From positions 939,478 through 1,003,477 of the forward strand of contig SJOL01006493.1 of the NCBI GenBank assembly GCA_004794785.1: a stretch of 64,000 nt of DNA. The letters run 5' to 3'. This DNA comes from Opisthorchis felineus (taxonomy: Eukaryota > Platyhelminthes > Trematoda > Opisthorchiida > Opisthorchiidae). Below are positions 57,183 through 64,000 of the stretch, in pieces; within the stretch, counting starts at the first letter, position 1, and every line of letters begins with the position of its first letter. The position numbers and the translations under genes are program-made. The notes under the pieces are model-generated. The model was not told the origin of the DNA and did not search any database. It saw only the letters and a list, made by a program, of their open reading frames with translations.

Positions 57183-57942
57183 TCACCGTATTAAGCGCAT
57201 TGATTTTACCCATATGTGGAAAAAGGGATCCTCTTCTGAAAGAACTTAGTGTAAAGAAAATTAAAGGCAAAAGGACAGTCAATAAGTATAAAATAATATC
57301 TAAACTCTTATTGGACACTGTTTACGGCCTAGGTTTCCCCGTGGCTTTGGTGCTATTTCTGTTCCCAAGCACAAGCACACGACCCTGATCGCGAAATTTG
57401 TAGCTTCCAACGGGCAAACTCTTTTCTGGTGCATAGTGACTAATCTCGCGTTAGCCACTTGATCTTGTTTTACTCTTCTTATGTACCAGGCTTTGGTAAT
57501 TTAGCCCTCCGACTCTACTCTGATTTCATTTTATTCTACGCTGCGTATGTATATTACAATGCTCCTACTTTAATCTCGCAACACTTGCACTTTGAAGTTG
57601 AAGCTCACAATCACGGCCGATTTACTCTGCGTACTTTTTATCTTGTGAGTTCACGTGACTTGCGAGCTTATATTCTGAAAGAACATGTAGCTCCTGCTTA
57701 TTTGAGTTCCACATGCGAACCAACAAAAGCTTGATACAACTTTTCCCTACCATTGAGGAATTACAGGGCAGTTACAAGACACATTCCGATATATGTACAG
57801 ACGAAAGTTAAAAGCAACAGTAAATCACACCGGAATACATAACATGGTAACGGTAGGTTCAAGACAGCTGGAATGCAGGCCAACGAAGTGACGGAATGGT
57901 AAGATAGGGATATCGGGGTTTCAGGTGACTAACAAATAGAGC

Positions 57943-58140
57943 TTAACGCCAAATCCTGCAAGTGTTATCCTTAGATCCTGTTATTATCGTATCTCCTTCG
58001 TAATTAAACGCACAGCTGAAAACTTCATCCGTGTGTCCTACAAGAATATCTTTCAGTTGCCCGGTTTCGGCATCCCACAGGCGGGCAGTCTTATCGGCGC
58101 TGGCAGTCAGTACCAGTGTTCCGCGGGAGTTAAAGCAGAC
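57943..58140 (-). CDS. DAW1: DAW1-like WD40 protein, terminal exon
   Basis: Minus strand from 58140, after acceptor TTTACCCGTAG, to TAA at 57945-57943; 65 codons plus stop. Reads [40 protein letters not shown], then [20 protein letters not shown] and CRIWR. These are the last two WD repeats, and the ending NTCRIWR matches the C-terminus of DAW1/WDR69/ODA16 from other animals. DAW1 is a cytoplasmic and ciliary beta-propeller adaptor that helps load outer-arm dynein onto intraflagellar transport. Confidence 0.93.
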   Translation of the reverse strand, partial: VCFNSRGTLVLTASADKTARLWDAETGQLKDILVGHTDEVFSCAFNYEGDTIITGSKDNTCRIWR

Positions 58141-59534
58141 CTACGGGTAAAGGAAATGTAAAAAGGGTCGAGGATATCGTACAAAAAAATGTAGCATTAC
58201 TTATACAAACGGTTACCAGAATTGTTAAACTGCCGGAGGATTTGCAAAAACACTCTCAGGGGCTCCGGATATAATAGGCTGAGCCACAGACAATTGGAGC
58301 AATACACGTTGGTAAATCGGTAGTATCGTACAGGTACAGTGCAGCCTGTGCTGTAATCAGATATATGGAACCTCTAAAATTCCAGCAATATCGCCTCTCA
58401 TGTCACAAAAGGTGATACTTGGTGAGCACGGTTCTGTTCATCACTGTTTCTGTGTTGACTCCATGTGTCAAACTGCCATAAGAACCGATGCAATTCCCAA
58501 GAAACGTAAAATGGTACAAACTAGAGGTATCCTGCCATGAACTGCAATATAAGCATTCAAGAATTATATCTTGAATGATGAATTAACAAATTGTGGTTTC
58601 GAAACTCATACAGAAGTCTATAATGACTCCGGTGGGACTTGTAGAAAACACTCGGTTCCTCCTTCTTTACGATTCGAAAATGTCGGTCTGCATGTTTCGA
58701 GCAAATAAGATACTTGCCAGTGGTGAGTTGAACTTCAGAAGGTTGAAAAACCCAGACGTCTAACCAATAAACCCATTATTCATGGAGTAAAATAGGAACT
58801 GCGAAAATGGCTATCCTCAACGTCCAAAATGGCAGACAGTAGCACACACGAAAAACAAATCAGAGATACTGTCATCGAAAGTCCCAAGTGGCCCCAATAT
58901 ACAGACCATCAAGGACGTTTCGATACCAAACAGCACCTTTTTTTCACAACTGTCTTCTACCTTAGGTGAAGGAATAGATTCGTGAATTTGCTTTTTTGGC
59001 CGTACCCCCGAGCTAGCGCAACCGTCCCGAGGTCGTACTTTCTCCATACTTGTAGAGAACTTGAATGAATATCTGCTGTTTGGCCTTTTCACGATATCCT
59101 GACCTTATGACCATAAAATTTTTGGGGAATTGGGCATTATTATAGCGATTACTACGCTAAATGACTGAAAGCAGTTACCCTAGAACGGTGGACTCTGGAG
59201 AGGACACTACAAGTCTTCCTAGTTATGCAAATAATTAAGTCCTAACTAACAATTGCGTTTATTTTTTATTGTCGGAGTGTAAGTACCTTAGCTGTTTAGT
59301 GCACACTATCGTTAACAGGTGCATTCCGTCTGTAGGGCAGGAATGTAAACCATCTGCTCATTTCGGTACTCATTTGGTATGCATTCTTTCGGTGCCCAAT
59401 GCTTTTTATCCACTTGTTTAAAATAAATGAAAAAGGACCTCACATCCTAACCTATGGAACAGAATATATATGCGGTGTTTTCAAACTACAGATATGTTAT
59501 GATGAATGGAGATATAAATAAAATTTTCACGAAC
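58141..59534 (-). other. DAW1-like gene intron
   Basis: 1.4 kb; no repeat or coding remnant recognised. It uses an unusual donor, GTTCGT, at its 5' end (59534-59529). Confidence 0.6.
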
Positions 59535-59744
59535 TTTGCTGACTTCGCCGTCGTGTCCTGTAAGGTGAGCGATTTCACGGTAGCCTCTGTTTGGACCACT
59601 GCCACGCAGATCCCAAACGCGTGATGTACTATCCGCACTGGCACTAACTAAGCGTCGTCCACTGGCGTCAAAAGTAACGTCCAGTACTTCGTCCAGGTGG
59701 CCTGTAAGTACGTGCAACTGTCGACCAGTCCGAGTGTCCCAGAC
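59535..59744 (-). CDS. DAW1: DAW1-like WD40 protein, penultimate exon
   Basis: Minus strand from 59744 (acceptor TTTCACCATAG): VWDTRTGRQLHVLTGHLDEV, LDVTFDASGRRLVSASADST, SRVWDLRGSGPNRGYREIAH, then LTGHDGEVSK; 70 codons, phase 0 at both ends. WD and GH landmarks mark two repeats. The insertion GSGPNRGY before the last strand is longer than in vertebrate DAW1. The 3' boundary is set by homology (GEVSK|VCFN) because the donor GTTCGT is weak. Confidence 0.9.
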
Positions 59745-59900
59745 CTATGGTGAAACAAGTATATTAAACTACTGGGAAAGTCAACTGACGTTTGTTTTTG
59801 TAATGCGTAAACAGCATTTTAGCCATCTACTAATTAAAAAGACATTTCTTGTACGCAGGGAAGTTTGTCCATGTGCTCTTCTATGAGGCGAGCTACTTAC

Positions 59901-60238
59901 GCGTACTGTCTTATCCATGGAGGCTGTAGCAACGAGGCTGGCGTCAAAGCTGAACGCGGCCGCAGCAACTTCAGCGGCATGCCCTATCAAGTGATGGGTT
60001 CTCTCGCCGGAGCGAACATCCCATAGAGAAACTGTGTGATCAAAACTTCCGGTGAGCATCAAACGTCCAGCTCCAGCTCCGCAAACTGTATCACTATAAC
60101 CGTCACTGTCTCCTTCCGACGAAACCGATGAGCCTTGGGAAAATTGAAGTGCGATCACTTCTGCAGTGTGACCACTCAAGCTTGCCAGTTCTGTGCCTGT
60201 TTCTATATCCCATAATTTTGCCAGTGTGTCCATACCAC
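59901..60238 (-). CDS. DAW1: DAW1-like WD40 protein, internal exon
   Basis: Minus strand from 60238 (acceptor TTCCATTCTAG) to donor GTAAGT at 59900. Reads GMDTLAKLWDIETGTELASL, SGHTAEVIALQF, a 25-residue Ser/Gly/Asp-rich stretch (SQGSSVSSEGDSDGYSD...), RLMLTGSFDHTVSLWD, HLIGHAAEVAAAAFSFD and ATASMDKTVR. Repeat order and the TGSFDHTV and GSMDKT-type blocks follow DAW1. The Ser/Asp-rich stretch is an insertion of about 20 residues in a loop where other animals have about five. No frameshift. Confidence 0.93.
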
Positions 60239-62339
60239 CTAGAATGGAAATCGAAGATATGGAGTTAGATAGTTCATCAGTTCATCAGTCAATCATTCAA
60301 AATACCATTTAGACAGCCAACTGTTTAGTCGGTCTGTTGATTGGTTTGTTATCCAACAAGCTAGCTAGCTTATTAGTGGGACACATACACTCAGGCGAAA
60401 TAGGGTAAACTGCATGAAGACGTTAGTCAGGAAGAAAGACGCTCAAATGGAGAAAAATGGCATGTTCCCCAACGTACATTACAAAGGTTTAATGAGAATG
60501 GCTCTCCTTTTCATTTATCTTAGTACTGATCCGTTTTTTCGGACTCGTCTGTGGCCGAAAAATCACATACCCGAGGGTTGGCTTCAAAGTGTGCGTCAGC
60601 AATCTTTGTATCTTTGTATAAACCGTGCCAAGACCCTTGTGTCTGAAGCATTTACTTTTGGCACCTTCCATGACCTCTTTCTACGCCCTTTTAAGCATCC
60701 GCACCGACTCTAAGTTGGTTCGGATCTGACGATCAATAGCTTGCATAGTGATCATGCTATAAGTCATAGTAACACTGGTGGCGTGCTCGAAAATCAGGTT
60801 TCCTTGTGTGTCATCCATCGAGAATTTTTATTACATCTGGTTGCTGATAAGCACATCCATCAACCTCAGACGGATGTTTTGATTAGGCGATGCGCTACCA
60901 AGCGGTGTGATTTAAAACAACTGTAGTTCGGTCACCGAGTTCATTCTGACCGGTACTGTGACCTACTGCAAGGCTGTCTGTGCTGTATGGGAACTTAATA
61001 GAAGCAGTTTGAAGAAATAACAGATTCTGTTAATAGTGTTTCTCCTCTAGATAGGACATCGCTAAAAAGATAATCTTCGGTTGGTCTCTTGAGGTTTTTC
61101 CAATGATGAAGTCCCGTTCAGGGGATACCACGTTTGCCCGTACTTTCACTAGTACTTTTGGGGAGATAAGTCTATGGGAACTGTGCTGAATAGAGGTTTG
61201 AATGCGTTACTTAGGGCAAACAAATTCATTGGACTACATCGGTTCAAAAAGTACGGAACCGCGGTTTCAGAGGGAAAGCCTGTCAGTGAGGTCTTTTTGT
61301 ACCTGCTAGGCCCAACTGGTGCTGAACGTCGGCCCGAAGTTTTTTATTGTTAACGGCTAACACTTACGACTAATGAGTCAGGAAGGACTTAACATCAATT
61401 TACATTGGGTTTGAGACCCTGGTCCTCAGAGTTATGACATTCATGGTTTTCGCCCACGAATTTTATGCGTCTGGGTTGGCAAGTTCTAGGACAACCGAAT
61501 TACGTTTTGAAGGGATTAAGCAGTCTATAGCCGTAACGTGTCAACTCAGCTGGTCCAAAACTGCTGTCAGAAGGTCTACCAGTTCTACACCCTCCCTTCT
61601 CTTCACTCTTGTATTCTTAGATATGTCTACCACCTTGGCCACCACTTACCGTGATATGAATCTTGGTCTTCGTCTCCAAACTTCCACATTTTCCAAATCT
61701 CTTCTACACCCAGTGTTCCAGGCTTGCCCCACCGTTGCCGAGACTTTACCTATCATCTGTTATTCATCTGCATTCTTTGGCGATTTCTTCATGTGGCGCT
61801 AGTGTTAAAAATTCTGGCGTGCACCTCTCTGGCTGTTTGTTCTTTGTAATCCCTCATGCAATCGTTACATTTTATTTCGTATAGACTGTCCCTAGTCCTA
61901 TCAGCAGGGAGGTGATCCTTCAGTTACTCTAATACTGAGCGTAAAATCCACCCCCCTCTGGAATGTCACTCTTATGTTGGCCGTATTCACTACCCTTCTA
62001 ATAACTTCGGATACCCTTGTTTTGTATGAACTGATCACTGTGTCGATTTACTCACTGTCGGGTCATGACACAGGTGAAAGCCTGCTTCATATACCACTTA
62101 GTTGAACTCACTAGGTATTAGCTTCCTTAAAGTGCTTTTTTTACCTCAATTTGTGGTGCCATAAAGTCGACTGGGTCTGTGCACAGCGCTCTCTCTTTGA
62201 TACAGCGTTGAAACCATGCTAGCTTATAGTGTACCCGGATGGGTCAGCGAGTAGTTTAAGAAGTTATCGGCGTTTTTTATTTTGGTAAATAATAGTTTCT
62301 AATTTTCCACCATCAAACCAGACTCCATACAGGTACAGT

Positions 62340-62965
62340 ATAGTCACTTACAGGTAAATATATTCAAGCTCCCTATGATCTGGCCAAACATTATCCTGGG
62401 TTTCCCGTGGAAATAGAGGAATTTCCTGTTAGTTTTGATGTCATCTCGACGTATACAAGCGTTCCTAAGACAAAAGCTCTTGAGGGGGCAAAGCGGCTGC
62501 TACTGGTTGACACCAATCTGCAAGGACGGACGCAACTCATTGTAAGCGAGTTAGCTGTAGGTAGCAAAATATGCTTAGATCGCGGTCGTTTTGTCTTTGA
62601 GTAAGTTGTGTACTCCCGAGGAAAGTTCTGGCGATTGGGTCCTCAACAACTCCGGCTTTCACTAATACGTGTGTAGATGACTTCAAACAGAAAGTTTTAG
62701 CTGGATTCGAGTGTGCATTGAGGATCTTGTGATGTAACAAAGATGATATTCTCGTCGTGATCAAGCACGATAATGTCAACGAGTTCTGGCAACCTCTTAA
62801 TACCTTGAATCCCGAAATTACTTTCAGCACGGAGCTAGAATTCACTTCGGTTACACTGCCCTTCCTGAGCTACACCTATAGGATATGCTCTAGTAACGGG
62901 AACGAAATGCCATGCGCGGATGCATCTCTCGGAAATCAAACACTTTTAGCTACACTTATCTAGCC
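62340..62965 (+). pseudogene. Penelope-like element RT fragment
   Basis: FPVSFDVISTYTSVPKTKAL at 62422 matches the PLE RT block SFDV.SLFT.IP. LQGRTQLIVSELAVGSKICL follows. VIKHDNVNEFWQPLNTLNPE at 62756 and LPFLSYTYRICSSNGN at 62858 match the region after the catalytic YVDD (IK......F...LN....I.FT.E......LPFLD). The segment holding QG..MGSP and YVDD is missing between 62600 and 62750. No GIY-YIG domain follows. Dead copy. Confidence 0.72.
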
Positions 62966-63831
62966 CATAATTACCAGTGATAGGAGTCTCAAGTCCCATA
63001 CGTTTCACAATGTCCCATTATGCGTCAAATCCTATCCAAACCCCCGTTTGACCTTCCTCATCATCTTATCCCTCGGATTACTAAACACTTTCTCTGACTA
63101 GTACAATGATTTGCAGAGAAAGTTTGGTAACTGAAAGGATTACCTGCCCTTGATTGATGCCCAGGCATTAACTCAAAGACTGATGAAAACTCGGGGACTA
63201 CACATACCTAAGAAGAGCAAAAGTCAATGATAGGCTCTCGAACATTTACATCAACCTTATTAGAAGGTTATGTGAACAAAGCATTTGTCGAATAAAAAGG
63301 TGTCTTGGAAAAACCGGCCAGGGTGAATTCGTGCCGCGAAATTCACAAATCACAGGAGATTTGTTAGCCAAAATTATCAAACAACTTTCATCGTAAAAAT
63401 GTGAGCTTATGGGAAGCAAACACATTGGTTAACCTGGGAGACAAGTTGGAATGAAAGGTAGTAATTCATCGAAAACCGTGACTTGTAACAGGCAAAAAAC
63501 TGCCACAGACTTCACAAAAACGAACACATATGTGTGTACAGTTGAGCTGCTATATGTCCCAGGCTAGTCTATAGAAGGCAAAGACACCTACTAACAATGG
63601 ATGTCCAGGTTTGAGAGTGATGCTCAGTTCACTATATCAAATTGGTCAAGTGGCCGGTCGACTGGGTTTACCTTAGTCACTTGCAGTCCACCCTGGCAAC
63701 CAGTCCCCTTCTTATGGTTTCCCGTGAGTGGCTACCAAAAAGGAGTTCACAAGTATTTGACTCACCGCTTCTATGAGGGGTCGTTCTGTGCAAGTGTATA
63801 TATGTGATCATGAGAATAATGAGCAACTCAC
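62966..63831. other. Intronic stretch
   Basis: AATAAA at about 63291. Nothing else recognised. Confidence 0.3.
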
Positions 63832-63972
63832 CAGTTGCAAGAATGGTGCTAACTGGATTGAACTGTAAGCAGACCACCTCCGCCGAATGTGACTGAAACA
63901 CATGATGGCACTCCCCAGTTTCTGCACTCCATAAGCGGGCGGTTTTGTCGAACGAACCCGTAGCGATTTTGT
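63832..63972 (-). CDS. DAW1: DAW1-like WD40 protein, first exon in window (gene continues beyond right edge)
   Basis: Minus strand from 63972 (acceptor TTTTGCCTATAG) to donor GTGAGT at 63831: [39 protein letters not shown] and [17 protein letters not shown] and FNPxSTxxATG are landmark blocks of the early WD repeats of DAW1. The exon joins the next with a split Gly codon. The N-terminal exons lie outside the window. Confidence 0.92.
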
Positions 63973-64000
63973 CTATAGGCAAAAAAAACTTCTTACGTGA

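Larger units (their letters stand above)
60239..63831 (-). other. DAW1-like gene intron (3.6 kb)
   Basis: Contains a Penelope-like fragment (62340-62965) in antisense orientation to the gene. Open frames at 60414-60713 and 61434-61802 (+) have no recognised motif; nothing else seen. Confidence 0.7.

Noticed and set aside
57459..57734. 91-codon frame downstream of the DAW1-like gene
   Set aside because: No motif, lies in a 3' flank, no splice support.
1..64000. CRISPR arrays, bacterial operons, rRNA genes
   Set aside because: No regularly spaced direct repeats, no Shine-Dalgarno-type gene strings, no rRNA sequence; the window is eukaryotic.

Overview
This is a eukaryotic, intron-bearing genome segment with low gene density and a heavy load of retroelement debris. 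The organism looks like a parasitic flatworm, most likely a digenean fluke. The inference rests on SR2/RTE-like non-LTR elements, Penelope-like elements (PLEs), a Ty3/gypsy element with full LTRs, and tRNA-derived SINEs that carry a hammerhead ribozyme, the arrangement known from the schistosome Sm-alpha SINE. No species is assigned; a database search would be needed.

Four protein genes are supported. (1) An unidentified coding exon runs off the left edge (1-675, +). (2) A terminal exon at 7123-7554 (+) encodes a tandem CCCH zinc-finger protein of the TIS11/tristetraprolin type. (3) A complete, divergent alpha-tubulin gene lies at 34491-43854 (+). It has four coding exons, the first being only the ATG, and a 6.45-kb last intron filled with retroelements. 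The 437-residue product lacks the acidic C-terminal tail. (4) The 3' half of a WD40 gene on the minus strand (57943-63972, continuing past the right edge) matches DAW1/WDR69/ODA16, the adaptor for transport of outer-arm dynein into cilia. Genes 3 and 4 both belong to microtubule or axoneme biology, but nothing shows co-regulation.

The rest is mobile DNA. From 1.9 to 9.3 kb, and again near 19.6, 23.1, 44.5 and 54.7 kb, there are copies of a palindromic repeat that includes a hammerhead-ribozyme core; the copy at 2004-2046 (-) is structurally intact. PLE fragments (RT and/or GIY-YIG endonuclease) lie at 5.1, 11.1-11.8, 40.4-41.8 and 62.3-63.0 kb. A Ty3/gypsy element (24004-28499, -) is bounded by two LTRs and a 4-bp target-site duplication. 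Three RTE-like copies occupy 45.3-54.1 kb. Inverted-repeat foldback units with PLE-type hammerhead-like cores lie at 30.6, 39.05 and 47.5 kb.

The most notable biology is the density of self-cleaving-ribozyme signatures. At least three repeat families in this one window (tRNA-derived SINEs at 16.8, 17.1, 41.85 and 42.15 kb; the palindromic repeat; the foldback/PLE-type units) carry a CUGANGA / stem II / GAAA core with a minimal stem III. In the SINE at 42136-42178 the whole fold, including a NUH cleavage site and a 5-bp stem I, is present. A separate unexplained feature is a run of at least eight short hairpins within about 440 bp at 51679-52116, ending at an AATAAA signal.
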